A DNA stretch of 64,000 bases from Pantoea sp050157905 (GCF_050157905.1 NZ_JBKIWZ010000003.1:354553-418552); one strand, 5' to 3'; numbered from the stretch's first letter, positions 29,584 through 39,487 are shown. Made by a program: numbers and translations. Notes: generated from the sequence alone by a model not told the origin.

Positions 29584-31678
29584 TCAATTTTTTTCAGAAC
29601 ATGCAGTGAAACTGAATTTATCACTGAGACGGCGCGTTCCCCTGTATCTTCAGACCGAGGCGGCGGAATGCGGGCTGGCCTGCCTGGCAATGATTGCAGG
29701 CTACCATGGTCAGCATACTGATCTGCACAGCCTGCGACAGCGCTTTGGCTTTTCTTCACGCGGCACAAACCTTAACGCGATTGTAGAGATTGCCTCTCAG
29801 ATGAACCTCGGCAGCCGTCCTTTAAGCCTGGATCTGGACGAACTGACAGCATTACGCCTGCCTTGCATTTTACATTGGGGATTCACGCATTTTGTCGTCC
29901 TTGTTAGCGTCAGAAAAGGCCGGTATGTCATCCACGACCCGGCAGCAGGCAGACGTACAGTCAGTGAAGGGGAATTCTCACGCCAGTTTACAGGGATTGC
30001 ATTGGAGCTGTGGCCGGAAAGCACGTTTAGCAAGGCGAAAAAAGAAGATCGAATCAGGCTGAATCAACTCTTTTCCAGCGTCCAGGGGTTGTCACGCGCG
30101 CTGACCAAGATATTTTTCCTGTCACTGGTCATAGAGTCGGTGAATTTACTGCTACCTGTAGGCACACAGCTGGTTATGGATCATGTGATCACGGCCAGCG
30201 ATAAAGGACTGCTGGGACTCATTTGCACAGGCCTGCTCTTTTTCGTAATTTTCCGCAGTTGTGTCAGTATGGTGAGATCCTGGTCTTCGCTGGTGATGAG
30301 TACGCTGATTGATGTGCAATGGAAATCGGGCTTATTTGCTCACCTGGTCACCCTTCCCCTTGATTACTTTGCCCGCCGTAAGTTAGGTGATATCCAGTCG
30401 CGCTTTGGTTCACTGGATGCGCTGAGAAGCACGTTCACTCAGAACATTGTTAAAGCGATTGTTGACGGGATCATGTTCACCGGCCTGACGGTTATGATGT
30501 TTATATACAGTCCGATGTTGTACTGGTTTGTTGCCGCATTTACTTTAATCTATGTTCTGCTCAGACTTTATGCCTGGCCAAGGTATCGTGAGGTGACGAG
30601 CCAGCAATTGGTCAAGAGTGCGCGTATCAATTCTCACTTTATGGAGACGTTGTATGGCATAGCAACTGTCAAAACGCAAAGTTATGGCACTATCCGCGAA
30701 AAAAGCTGGCTCAACCTGGTTATTGACAGTACTAACAGTGGGATCGAAAAAAACCGGCTGGATATGTTATTTGGCGGGATTCACCTTTTTATCATGACCT
30801 GTGATCAGCTCCTGATACTCTGGCTGGGGGCTAACCAGGTCATTGATCAGCATATAACGCTTGGCATGTTTGTCGCTTTCAACGCTTATCGTGCCCAATT
30901 TGGTGACCGGGTTTCCTCCCTGACGGAGGCTTTACTTCAGCTTCGGATGCTGCATGTTCATAACGAACGTATTGCTGACATTGCTCTGACTGAGCCAGAT
31001 GACTCGCGAGAAGATATTCATTCTGAAGCATCCCGATGTTCATTACCCATCAAGCTCAAAGTTCAGGATCTCGTTTATACATACGATGTTCACACCAGGC
31101 CGGTTCTAAATGGTGTTAATTTTGAGGTTGCCGCCGGAGAAAGCGTTGCAATAGTGGGCGCTTCAGGCAAGGGAAAAACCACACTGATGAAAATCCTCTC
31201 AGGACTTTATTCCCCTGCGTCGGGCATTATTTTCGCTGATGACAGAGATATAAGTGCATTCGGAATAAAAAACTATCAAAAGCGGATTGGCTGCGTGCTG
31301 CAGGATGACAGGCTTTTTGCGGGATCTATCCGGGATAACATTGTGGGTTTTACTCCTGATTTTGATATTGAGTGGATGGAGCAGTGCGCACGGAGCTGCT
31401 TTATTCATGATGATATTATGGCGATGCCAATGGGATACCATACCCTGGTGGGTGAATTGGGCGATGGTCTCTCAGGCGGACAAAAACAACGGCTGTTTAT
31501 TGCCCGCGCACTATTTCGTAAGCCGGGAATGTTGTTGCTGGATGAAGCTACAAGTCATCTTGATCAGGATAGTGAAAAAGCCGTCAATGATGCCGTGCAA
31601 CAGCTTAATATTACACGAATTATCATTGCTCACCGCCCTTCCACCATTGCGTCGGCAGATCGCGTTATACATCTTTAA
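29576..31678 (+). CDS. Microcin-processing ABC exporter (CvaB/MchF, C39 peptidase)
   Basis: A 700-residue inner-membrane exporter that removes the double-glycine leader and pumps the peptide out. The N-terminal C39 peptidase has TEAAECGLACLAMIAGYHG (Cys32), a His in LHWGFTHFVVL and the Asp in IHDPAAG. Six membrane helices follow (about 150-430), then the ATPase: Walker A GASGKGKTT, signature LSGGQKQR, Walker B LLLDEATSHLD and switch His in IAHRP. GTG 29576 overlaps the adaptor gene. The protein is complete, so the secretion unit looks functional. Confidence 0.94.
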   Translation: MINQFFSEHAVKLNLSLRRRVPLYLQTEAAECGLACLAMIAGYHGQHTDLHSLRQRFGFSSRGTNLNAIVEIASQMNLGSRPLSLDLDELTALRLPCILHWGFTHFVVLVSVRKGRYVIHDPAAGRRTVSEGEFSRQFTGIALELWPESTFSKAKKEDRIRLNQLFSSVQGLSRALTKIFFLSLVIESVNLLLPVGTQLVMDHVITASDKGLLGLICTGLLFFVIFRSCVSMVRSWSSLVMSTLIDVQWKSGLFAHLVTLPLDYFARRKLGDIQSRFGSLDALRSTFTQNIVKAIVDGIMFTGLTVMMFIYSPMLYWFVAAFTLIYVLLRLYAWPRYREVTSQQLVKSARINSHFMETLYGIATVKTQSYGTIREKSWLNLVIDSTNSGIEKNRLDMLFGGIHLFIMTCDQLLILWLGANQVIDQHITLGMFVAFNAYRAQFGDRVSSLTEALLQLRMLHVHNERIADIALTEPDDSREDIHSEASRCSLPIKLKVQDLVYTYDVHTRPVLNGVNFEVAAGESVAIVGASGKGKTTLMKILSGLYSPASGIIFADDRDISAFGIKNYQKRIGCVLQDDRLFAGSIRDNIVGFTPDFDIEWMEQCARSCFIHDDIMAMPMGYHTLVGELGDGLSGGQKQRLFIARALFRKPGMLLLDEATSHLDQDSEKAVNDAVQQLNITRIIIAHRPSTIASADRVIHL

Positions 31679-31814
31679 TAGCGCTGGCAAGTCCGATTAA
31701 ATTTCAACCCGGAATTTTTGATACCTATTCTTATGCTGTCAGCAAATAATTAGTCAGGCTGAATCGTAACGGTTTTGTGGGAGAGTTTTTAGTCCGGGAA
31801 CGCAGGCAGCCATA

Positions 31815-32320
31815 CCCCTGTTTACTAAACTAGCGGGATATGCCCGAGACGGTCCAGCAATCAGCGGTTGTTGTACCACTCCACCCACCTCAGCGTCGCC
31901 AGTTCAATCTCTGCGCGATTTTTCTGGCACTGCCGGTGTATCATCTCCGCTCTATACAGCCTGTTGATGTTTTACGCCATCGCACTGTCGCCGGAGCCGT
32001 CCATTCTGTCCGTTGAGGCTAGCAGCTTCGCCTCCATCAGCTGTTGTGTGCATGTTAGTGAGACGTACTACGAACCTTTGTCCGAGTGATGGATGGTGCC
32101 TGACGGATGAAGAGCGCACAGAACCTACTCAAGCGCATCCGTTACGAACCCCGTTTCCATCGATAAAGCCCGTCAGCCCACGCTGACCCCGGCGAACATG
32201 TCTATGATGAAAACTATATACACAAAGCCCTGCCAGGTGCTGACGTAGATAAAATCTGCCATCTACAGCGAGTCCGCATGCTCTGCCGCGAACTTTTTCA
32301 GGGAGCTCTATACAGACGTC
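31815..32320 (-). pseudogene. IS3-family transposase (OrfB integrase) decayed remnant
   Basis: Read on the minus strand, the region translates as a recognisable IS3-type integrase: MADFIYVSTWQGFVYIVFII, then GTIHHSDKGS, EAKLLASTDRMDGSGDSAMA, NINRLYRAEMIHRQCQKNRA and EIELATLRWVEWYNNR. At least six in-frame stops interrupt it (five at expected Trp or Gln codons, one at an expected Glu). No OrfA or terminal repeats were found. It is an old fossil downstream of the microcin exporter. The stretch from 32340 to 32520 shows another minus-strand fragment with stops (ALSDAILRSMPDK and onward) of unknown kind. Confidence 0.8.
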
Positions 32321-32719
32321 AAGCGCCTGCCCTTTCCAGCGGTAACGTTATTGAAAAGTCATTTGGCCTTAACGTGATATTCGGGCAGATATCCGTCACG
32401 ATCCGTTTTAACCTGAACTTTTTCATATTACTTGTCCGGCATCGAACGCAGGATTGCATCTGAGAGCGCCATAGATTTTTGGGAGGGTGACAATTATGTA
32501 CACGAAAAAAGCGGAAGTGAAGAATAGCGACTGAAACACGGAGGAACAAAAAAACCAGTAATTAATGGCTTTTTTGTCGATTCGCCAGCTATCGCGGGGA
32601 TATCCGCAATAGCCGGGAATCCAGGAAAACTAATGGAAATGAAACTGCTATCTAGCGCAAGAATAGCAGCAAGTCACAGTGAAAAACTTAACCTCACTGA
32701 TCATGCTGGCGTGCCACTT

Positions 32720-34066
32720 TCATTCTCCCCAGCGGCTTTTCAGATAACCTACCGCCTGTTGCGTTTGTGGCTGGTTCAGAAAATCTTCTCTGAACAGAAT
32801 CGTGCCGCTTATGCCGGGAGTCGACTCATTAAGTTCGAGCTGTTTTTTCAGTTCAGGCACCCCACCCTGACGCGTCCAGTCGGGCTCCATCTTCGAAGGC
32901 TCCCCCACTTTATAGAGGGCCAGGCCAATATAAAGCCGGGTCCGGGTCGGTTTTACCACCTCTGCCCACCAGTTCGCCAGTACATCATAACGGGCGGCCT
33001 GACGTGAAAAAGGCCAGTAAAGCTGGGGCGCGATGTAATCCAGCAGACCCTGCTGTACCCAGCGTCGGGTGTCAGCATAGGCTTCGTCGTAGGCCGCCGC
33101 GCCGCGGGTGTCGGAACCGGCTGAATCGTGTGACCGATTGCGCCAGACGCCAGCCGGACTGACACCAAACGCCACGCCGGGCTTCAGCTGCCGGACGGTG
33201 CGGGAAACCTGCTCAATCAGCTGCTGAGTATTGTTTCGCCGCCAGTCAGCTTTACTGGCAAAACCCTGGCCATAGCGGGCAAACGTCTGGTTATCGTTGA
33301 GCAGCGAACCGGCCGATTCCGCATAGAAATAGTCATCGAACTGCACACCGTCGACGGGATAATGCGCGACCACTTCGGCTACGATACTGGTGATCCAGTC
33401 ACGTGCTTCTGGAATGCCGGGGTCGAGCACGTAGCGGTCGCCTGCGGTGCGGATCCAGTCGCGATGCAGCACAAAAACGCTGGCCGGATGCAGTGATAGC
33501 GTGCGATTGAGCTCACTGACGGTTGAGGGTTTGGTATTAACCGCAACCCGGTAAGGGTTGAACCAGGCGTGGACTTTTATGCCACGTTTGTGCGCCTCGT
33601 CCAGCATAAACTGCAATGGGTCATAGCCCGGGTCCTGACCAATCTGTCCGGTCAGCATATCGGACCAGGGCAAAATTTTTGAGGGCCAGAACGCGGTGGC
33701 ATCCGGCTTCACCTGGAAGAATACGGTATTGATCCCCAGGCTTTTCAGCTTATCCAGCTTTTCGATGAGCGACTGCTGCTGCAGATGGATACGCTGCGCC
33801 GGACTGGTGCCATTGACCGAAGCAACGGGTGGCCAGTCAAGCCGCGACACCGTCGCCAGCCAGACGCCCCGCATCGGTTCCTGAGCATGCGGTTGAACGG
33901 GCTGACCTGGCGCAGGCTGGGGCGATTTGCTGACGGGCGGAAACGGCGTGACCAGCGAACGCGGCGGTTCCGATGCGCAGCTGACCAGCAACAATGCCGC
34001 AGCCAGCAAGACACCTCGCTTCATGGCGGTTCTGGCCGTTAAAGAAAAGGGATGAGGATAGATCAT
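32720..34066 (-). CDS. digH: Divisome-localised glycosyl hydrolase DigH (YddW), lipoprotein
   Basis: An outer-membrane-anchored glycosyl hydrolase (GHL10/DUF187) that, in E. coli, cleaves denuded peptidoglycan glycan strands at the division septum. A lipobox LLLVSC lies in the N-terminal signal, followed by a Pro-rich linker and then the barrel domain beginning MRGVWLATVSRLDWPP. Conserved blocks are INTVFFQVKPD, KVHAWFNPYRV, PVDGVQFDDYFY (acidic catalytic residues) and GVSPAGVWRNRS. Similarity to E. coli YddW is very high along the whole length. The start at 34066 has CGGAG five bases upstream; 34024 is an alternative, nearer the hydrophobic signal. Confidence 0.95.
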   Translation of the reverse strand: MIYPHPFSLTARTAMKRGVLLAAALLLVSCASEPPRSLVTPFPPVSKSPQPAPGQPVQPHAQEPMRGVWLATVSRLDWPPVASVNGTSPAQRIHLQQQSLIEKLDKLKSLGINTVFFQVKPDATAFWPSKILPWSDMLTGQIGQDPGYDPLQFMLDEAHKRGIKVHAWFNPYRVAVNTKPSTVSELNRTLSLHPASVFVLHRDWIRTAGDRYVLDPGIPEARDWITSIVAEVVAHYPVDGVQFDDYFYAESAGSLLNDNQTFARYGQGFASKADWRRNNTQQLIEQVSRTVRQLKPGVAFGVSPAGVWRNRSHDSAGSDTRGAAAYDEAYADTRRWVQQGLLDYIAPQLYWPFSRQAARYDVLANWWAEVVKPTRTRLYIGLALYKVGEPSKMEPDWTRQGGVPELKKQLELNESTPGISGTILFREDFLNQPQTQQAVGYLKSRWGE

Positions 34067-34179
34067 AAACTCCGGTATTCTCTGGTCATAACGCAAAGAG
34101 GGCTATTCTCGGTGACGCGGATTAAATGTCAATGTGTCAGCACAAGGGCGGCCCCGTAACCGCCCCGGCTGAAACGGCG

Positions 34180-35670
34180 TTAACCCTGTGGACTGAATGT
34201 AATACCGGCCGACGCCAGACAGGCTTTCAGTGTGCCAAAGGCATCCTGACACTGTCGCTCATTAACACAGGCGTATCCCAGCAGCAGGCCGCGCGCCTCC
34301 TGAGGGTGCATGTAATATTGCGAAAGTGGCCGCACTTTGACCCCGCGTTTCAGCGCCTCGGCGGCGATAGCCACATCGTCACTGCCCGGCGGCAGCGACA
34401 TCACCAGATGCAGTCCTGCTTCATGATTAAAGGCTGGCAGAAATGCGGGCCCCAGATAGCGTTCAATCAGCCTGCAGAGAAACTGTCGCCGCTGGCGATA
34501 CAGCAGCCGCATTCTTCGGATATGCTCCATGTAATGACCCAGGCGGATGAACTCCGCCAGCGCCCGCTGGATCAGCAGATGTCCGCCGCGATAGAGTTCC
34601 GCGGCAGCCAGACGCAGCGGTTGTGCCAGGGTTTTGGGCACCACCAGATAGCCGATTCGCAACGCGGGATAGAGCGTTTTGCTGAACGTGCCCATGTAAA
34701 TGACGGGTGCATCTGCTTCCAGCCCCTGCAGCGATGGGTGCGGCTGTCCGGAAAAACGGAATTCACTGTCGTAATCATCCTCCACTATCCAGCTCTGATG
34801 ACGACGCGCCAGGGCGATCAACGCCTGACGGCGCGCCAGGCTCAGGTGAACACCCAGCGGATACTGATGCGATGGCGTGACAAACACCATTTTCGGGGCC
34901 GGGCCACTGTCCGGCACCAGGCCCTGCTCATCGACCGGCATGGCCCGAATCTTCAGGCCATTCATACGCAGCAGATTACGTGTTCCCCAGTAGCCCGGCT
35001 CCTCCATCCAGACCCGATCGCCGGGATCACAGAGCACCCGCGTGACCAGATCAACCGCCTGATGCACACCTTCGGTGATCAGAATCTGGTCTGCATCGGC
35101 CCGCACTGAACGGGCAACCCGCAGGTAATCGACCAATGCATGCCGCAGATCGGGACAGCCCCCGCCACTGCTGTAGACCAGCCGATGCACATCAGGCTCG
35201 CGGTTTAACCGCGCCTGAATCTGGCTGAAAAGCTTATGGGGAAATTCGGTCACGTCCGGCGCGCCGGGCACAAATGCCCCCCACTGCCAGGGTGACGCGT
35301 TGGCATGGCCGAGCAGCGAGGCACCGCGTTTTGACAGGGTGGCCGGGCGCTGCGCTTTGACCGCCTGCAGGTCAGCCACCGCCTCACTCTGCAGCGAGGT
35401 TTCCGGCAGCGTCTCGGCGATCCAGGTACCACTGCCGGTGCGCGCGTTAACATACCCCTGCGCCATCAGGCTTTCATACACGTGCATCACCGTGTTTCGT
35501 GATACGCCCAGTTCACGCGCCAGATCGCGCGTTGCCGGCAAACGGCTCCCTCGTGGAAAGACCTCTTCCGCGATCGCGGCCTGCATGCAGTTCAGCAGCC
35601 GCTGATGTAATGAGCCTGTTCTTAAAAACTGTAACCGTGCTAATAGATGATCTGCGTACAAGAGTCGCAA
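34180..35670 (-). CDS. MocR/GabR-type regulator with aminotransferase-like domain
   Basis: A 496-residue fusion of a GntR winged helix (residues 20-85, SRLPATRDLARELGVSRNTV) to an aminotransferase fold I domain that binds pyridoxal phosphate. SHQYPLGVHLSL, VEDDYDSEF and GTFSKTLYPALRIGY (Schiff-base lysine) show that the PLP site is intact. Such proteins sense PLP with an amino compound: GabR senses GABA, PdxR senses PLP, TauR senses taurine. It is divergent from gabT and gabP, which makes a GABA-responsive activator most likely. The start is probably TTG 35670, which overlaps the first of two direct repeats likely to be its operator. Confidence 0.88.
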   Translation of the reverse strand: MRLLYADHLLARLQFLRTGSLHQRLLNCMQAAIAEEVFPRGSRLPATRDLARELGVSRNTVMHVYESLMAQGYVNARTGSGTWIAETLPETSLQSEAVADLQAVKAQRPATLSKRGASLLGHANASPWQWGAFVPGAPDVTEFPHKLFSQIQARLNREPDVHRLVYSSGGGCPDLRHALVDYLRVARSVRADADQILITEGVHQAVDLVTRVLCDPGDRVWMEEPGYWGTRNLLRMNGLKIRAMPVDEQGLVPDSGPAPKMVFVTPSHQYPLGVHLSLARRQALIALARRHQSWIVEDDYDSEFRFSGQPHPSLQGLEADAPVIYMGTFSKTLYPALRIGYLVVPKTLAQPLRLAAAELYRGGHLLIQRALAEFIRLGHYMEHIRRMRLLYRQRRQFLCRLIERYLGPAFLPAFNHEAGLHLVMSLPPGSDDVAIAAEALKRGVKVRPLSQYYMHPQEARGLLLGYACVNERQCQDAFGTLKACLASAGITFSPQG

Positions 35671-35701
35671 TTGGCTCCACCTTTACTCTCACAATTGGCT
35701 C
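35668..35701. promoter_or_regulatory. Direct-repeat operator for the MocR-type regulator
   Basis: CAATTGGCTC occurs at 35668-35677 and again at 35692-35701, a spacing of 24 bases, in the region between the regulator and gabT. Two direct repeats about two helical turns apart are characteristic of MocR/GabR binding sites. Confidence 0.7.
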
Positions 35702-35780
35702 TGGCAACTCACCTCGCCTCAGGCATAAATAAACGTGTTTGTCGGGAATTGTAAATACGCAATATTACGAGGTGGATGAA

Positions 35781-37067
35781 ATGAGCGAAAAAAATAACCT
35801 GATGCAACAGCGCAAAGCACAGGCTCTCCCTAAAGGCATCGGTACGCTGTGCGACTGGTACGTTGCCCGGGCAGAAAACGCCACCTTATGGGATCAGGCA
35901 GGGAACAGCTGGATTGATTTCGCGGGCGGCATTGCCGTGCTGAACACCGGCCATCGCCATCCACGCATTGAGCAGGCCATTGCGGATCAGTTAACAAAGT
36001 TTACCCATACTGCCTTCCAGATTACGCCGTATGAAAGCTACATCGCGCTGGCCGAGCGGATCAATCAGCGTGTGCCTGTCGCCGGTGCCGCAAAGACAGC
36101 TTTTTTTACCACCGGGGCTGAAGCGGTTGAAAACGCCGTAAAAGTGGCGAGGGCTTATACCCGTCGTCACGGCATCATTACCTTTGGAAACGCGTTTCAT
36201 GGCCGGACCTTTATGACGATGGCGATGACCGGCAAAGTCGCCCCTTACAAGCGTGACTTCGGTCCGATGCCGCCTTCCGTTTTTCATGCGCGCTATCCGA
36301 GTGCGGTTCAGGGAATCAGTATCGAAGCGGCACTGACCAGCCTCGATGAACTTTTCACCCAGGATATCGCCCCGCATGATGTTGCCGCCATCGTGCTGGA
36401 GCCGGTTCAGGGTGAAGGCGGTTTCCATGCCGCGCCGGTAGAGTTTATGGTGCAGTTGCGTGAGCTGGCTGATCGTCATGGCATCCTGCTGATTGCGGAT
36501 GAAGTGCAGAGCGGCTTTGCCCGCACCGGTAAACTGTTTGCGATGGAACACTATCCGGTGAAGGCCGACATCATCACCATGGCGAAAAGTCTGGCGGGAG
36601 GCATGCCGCTCTCCGCCGTCGCGGGACGTGCAGAAGTGATGGATGCCCCTGCGCCGGGTGGCCTGGGCGGCACCTACGCCGGTAACCCGCTGGCGATTGC
36701 CTCAGCCCATGCGGTGCTGGATGTGATCGAAGAGGAACAGCTTTGTCAGCGTGCCGTGGATCTCGGTGCCCGTCTGGAAGCGGAACTGCAGGAGCAGCAG
36801 CGCAGATATCCCGACATTGCCGAAGTGCGTGCGCTGGGGTCAATGGTGGCGATGGAGTTTTATCAGGCCAGCACCGCCCAGGCGGTTCAGAAGATGGCGA
36901 TGGAACAGGGCCTGCTGCTGCTGACCTGCGGCGCAAAAGGCAATGTTATCCGCTTCCTCTATCCGCTGACCATCCCGGATGCCCAGTTCGGTCAGGCACT
37001 GACCATCCTCTCTTCAGTGATCAGTCACTGTGTCGCCTCAGCCGGACATCCTGTCGTTCCGGCCTGA
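35781..37067 (+). CDS. gabT: 4-aminobutyrate (GABA) transaminase
   Basis: A PLP-dependent class III aminotransferase transferring the amino group of GABA to 2-oxoglutarate, giving succinate semialdehyde. The 428 residues contain DFAGGIAVLNTGHRHP, TTGAEAVENAVKVARAYT, EPVQGEGGFH, IADEVQSGFARTG (cofactor Asp) and MAKSLAGGMPLSAV (Schiff-base Lys). The start at 35781 is preferred because GAGGTGG precedes it and the N-terminus then matches GabT; the frame is open back to 35739. It is followed after 73 bases by the permease gene. No gabD is present, so the semialdehyde dehydrogenase must lie elsewhere. Confidence 0.92.
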   Translation: MSEKNNLMQQRKAQALPKGIGTLCDWYVARAENATLWDQAGNSWIDFAGGIAVLNTGHRHPRIEQAIADQLTKFTHTAFQITPYESYIALAERINQRVPVAGAAKTAFFTTGAEAVENAVKVARAYTRRHGIITFGNAFHGRTFMTMAMTGKVAPYKRDFGPMPPSVFHARYPSAVQGISIEAALTSLDELFTQDIAPHDVAAIVLEPVQGEGGFHAAPVEFMVQLRELADRHGILLIADEVQSGFARTGKLFAMEHYPVKADIITMAKSLAGGMPLSAVAGRAEVMDAPAPGGLGGTYAGNPLAIASAHAVLDVIEEEQLCQRAVDLGARLEAELQEQQRRYPDIAEVRALGSMVAMEFYQASTAQAVQKMAMEQGLLLLTCGAKGNVIRFLYPLTIPDAQFGQALTILSSVISHCVASAGHPVVPA

Positions 37068-37140
37068 TACCGCTATGCGTTAAGCAAGTTTATCCCCGTT
37101 CGTCCGGCCCCTGGGCCGGACGTCGCCTGGAGACGTTTAC

Positions 37141-38556
37141 ATGACGATGACTCAGAGTGCGAATGAAGATTCGCTGGCTCAAAACCTGAAACCCCGCCAC
37201 GTGCGTATGCTTTCGATTGCTGGCGTGATTGGTGCCGGGCTGTTTGTCGGTTCCGGCCATGCTATCTCAGAAGCCGGCCCTGCCGTACTGATCTCTTATG
37301 CCGCTGCCGGTGCACTGGTGGTACTGATTATGCGGATGCTGGCCGAGATGGCCGTCGCCTCACCTGATTCAGGCTCATTCTCAACTTATGCTGACAAAGC
37401 ACTGGGCCGCTGGGCCGGATTCACCATCGGCTGGCTTTACTGGTGGTTCTGGGTGCTGGTCATTCCTCTGGAGGCCAATGCAGCCGGAACGATCCTGCAT
37501 GCCTGGTTCCCTGACGTAGCCATCTGGCAGTTCACTTTCGCGATTACGCTGCTGCTGACTATCACCAATCTGCTGAGCGTAAAAAATTACGGGGAGTTTG
37601 AATTCTGGTTTGCCCTGATCAAAGTGGTCGCCATTATTCTGTTTCTGGTCGTGGCGGGTGCAGCGGTATTCGGACTGCTGCCCGACAGCAATACCAGTGG
37701 CCTGTCACACCTCTATGACACGCATGGCTTTATGCCGAATGGCATGGGCGCGGTCGTGGCGGCGATCCTGACCACCATGTTCTCCTTTATGGGAACAGAG
37801 ATTGTGACCATCGCCGCCGCAGAGTCTAAAAACCCGGGTAAACAGATTACTCAGGCTACCAACTCGGTCATCTGGCGTATTGCCCTGTTCTATCTGCTGT
37901 CGATTTTCTTCGTAGTGGCGCTGGTGCCATGGAACACCCCTGGACTGGTTGAGCAGGGCTCATGGCAGACGGCATTGCAGGCGATGAATATCCCGCACGC
38001 CCGGCTGATTGTCGACCTGGTGGTGCTGATGGCGGTGTGCAGCTGTCTCAACTCAGCACTCTACACCTCATCGCGTATGCTCTACTCGCTGTCACGCCGT
38101 AAAGATGCGCCCGCTGCCGCCTCGCGCACCAACCGTAGCGGCACACCCTGGATTGCAGTGCTGCTCTCCACGACTGCTGCATTTCTGGCCGTGATCGCCA
38201 ATTACGTGGCGCCCAGCGTCGTGTTTGAGTTCCTGCTGGCGACCTCGGGAGCGATCGCCCTGCTGGTTTATCTGGTGATTGCCGTTTCGCATCTGGTGCT
38301 GCGTAAAAAACGCGAAAAAGCGGGCGAAGTGCTGGGCTACCGGATGTGGTTATTCCCCGGCCTGACGTGGTTCACCATTCTCTTCATCTCGGCGGTACTG
38401 GTCATCATGTTGTTTGATGCCAGTCATCAGGCCGAATTGCTGGCTACCGGCGGTCTGACTCTGCTGATTATCGCCACCAGCCTGGTGTTGCGGCGTAAAA
38501 AAGAGACGCGTCCGGCGACCAGATATTTTACACAGCGATCGTCTGATCCTTCCTGA
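37141..38556 (+). CDS. gabP: GABA permease (APC family)
   Basis: An inner-membrane amino acid/proton symporter of 471 residues with twelve hydrophobic segments. The N-terminal LKPRHVRMLSIAGVIGAGLFVGSG block with the substrate-binding GxGxFxG turn, and GTEIVTIAAAESKNP in helix 6, are diagnostic of the APC amino acid transporter subfamily. The strong resemblance to GabP and the position after gabT make GABA the most likely substrate, though aromatic or other amino acid specificity cannot be excluded by sequence alone. A terminator follows. Confidence 0.9.
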   Translation: MTMTQSANEDSLAQNLKPRHVRMLSIAGVIGAGLFVGSGHAISEAGPAVLISYAAAGALVVLIMRMLAEMAVASPDSGSFSTYADKALGRWAGFTIGWLYWWFWVLVIPLEANAAGTILHAWFPDVAIWQFTFAITLLLTITNLLSVKNYGEFEFWFALIKVVAIILFLVVAGAAVFGLLPDSNTSGLSHLYDTHGFMPNGMGAVVAAILTTMFSFMGTEIVTIAAAESKNPGKQITQATNSVIWRIALFYLLSIFFVVALVPWNTPGLVEQGSWQTALQAMNIPHARLIVDLVVLMAVCSCLNSALYTSSRMLYSLSRRKDAPAAASRTNRSGTPWIAVLLSTTAAFLAVIANYVAPSVVFEFLLATSGAIALLVYLVIAVSHLVLRKKREKAGEVLGYRMWLFPGLTWFTILFISAVLVIMLFDASHQAELLATGGLTLLIIATSLVLRRKKETRPATRYFTQRSSDPS

Positions 38557-38582
38557 CGCCTGTTTGTTTAACGCAATAACGC

Positions 38583-38613
38583 TGCCCGCCTCAAAGGCGG
38601 GCATTTTTATGTC
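38583..38613 (+). terminator. Terminator of gabTP
   Basis: GCCCGCC and GGCGGGC pair around TCAAA and are followed by ATTTTTAT, 27 bases past the gabP stop. Confidence 0.85.
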
Positions 38614-38721
38614 AGCTGCAAGCGCGTCTGAATATCCCACCGTAAAACGTTCAGCGTTCCGCTGAGCGCGTAAACATGGCCTGTAACGCGTACGTTTAAA
38701 TGAGTGAATCAGGCTGGCAAC

Positions 38722-39024
38722 TCAGAGATAAGTGACCTCAATAATCCCTTTATTTTTTTCGGGATTAATCCAGTGCATCTTTACTTCAATCGGTAATCCG
38801 GTCAGCGATTCTGGCTTCATCATATCTGCGGTTTTCACAATAGCTTTTCCACTCGCTGGATCGTAGCAGTCAAATACCACAGGATTTTGATCGATATTCA
38901 TATCGCAGGGACCGTTAGTAATAGCACCGGTAAAAACGATGGTGCCTGAGCGGGAGCCCGCGCAGGCAGGCGCGGTGAGCGCGATAAGCAGAGTGGTAAG
39001 ACAAAGAGAGAATAATGATTTCAT
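38722..39024 (-). CDS. Short type 1 fimbrial-like secreted protein
   Basis: A 100-residue protein with a signal peptide (MKSLFSLCLTTLLIALTAPACA) and then GTIVFTGAITNGPC, the start of a pilin-type domain with its first cysteine; a second cysteine occurs in VFDCYDP. AGAGGG is well placed before the ATG at 39024; the longer frame is unlikely. Normal FimA-type pilins are about 160-180 residues, so this is short, and no chaperone or usher gene is nearby. It may be a stand-alone periplasmic protein or the remnant of a fimbrial gene. Confidence 0.65.
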   Translation of the reverse strand: MKSLFSLCLTTLLIALTAPACAGSRSGTIVFTGAITNGPCDMNIDQNPVVFDCYDPASGKAIVKTADMMKPESLTGLPIEVKMHWINPEKNKGIIEVTYL

Positions 39025-39487
39025 GGTGTGCCCTCTGAAGTATGTATTCCTCTTTATCGGCCCATCCATTAAAAAGTTAAGTGGCAAGAAAATAATTATT
39101 TGTAAACTTCAGATTATTTACCGGATTAATCTCTTCTGTTTTTCTCCTGATAAATGCTGACCTTCCCATCAACAGGGCGTAGCAGGCCTGTCAAAAAAGT
39201 GCCGGCAAATGTTAATTATTGAAGAAAAATAAACGGGCAAAGATAAATTCAATGCGGCACATTAACATTTAATTTTATTTTATACCCTCTGATTTACCTT
39301 CTCTGCGGCATCCGCATGATGTGAAAAAAGAATAACAGCCGCATGAAAAAATGGGATATTTTGCTCTGAACTGCTGGTTTCATTCAGACTATTTTTATAT
39401 CGAACAACAAAAATAAATCACCTGGCGGGCATAGCTAAAAAACCCTTATTTCCGTATGCCTTTAATCGTTTCAGACAGGATCACCGC
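39025..39487. other. AT-rich intergenic region, no gene seen
   Basis: The stretch between the fimbrial-like gene start and the VOC gene end is AT-rich (notably 39200-39300 and 39330-39420). It may hold the promoter for the leftward fimbrial-like gene near its left side. I see no credible ORF or RNA gene. Confidence 0.5.

Noticed and set aside
34126..35109. Plus-strand 327-aa ORF opposite the MocR-type gene
   Set aside because: Shadow of the regulator; Gln/Arg/His-rich with no recognisable domain.
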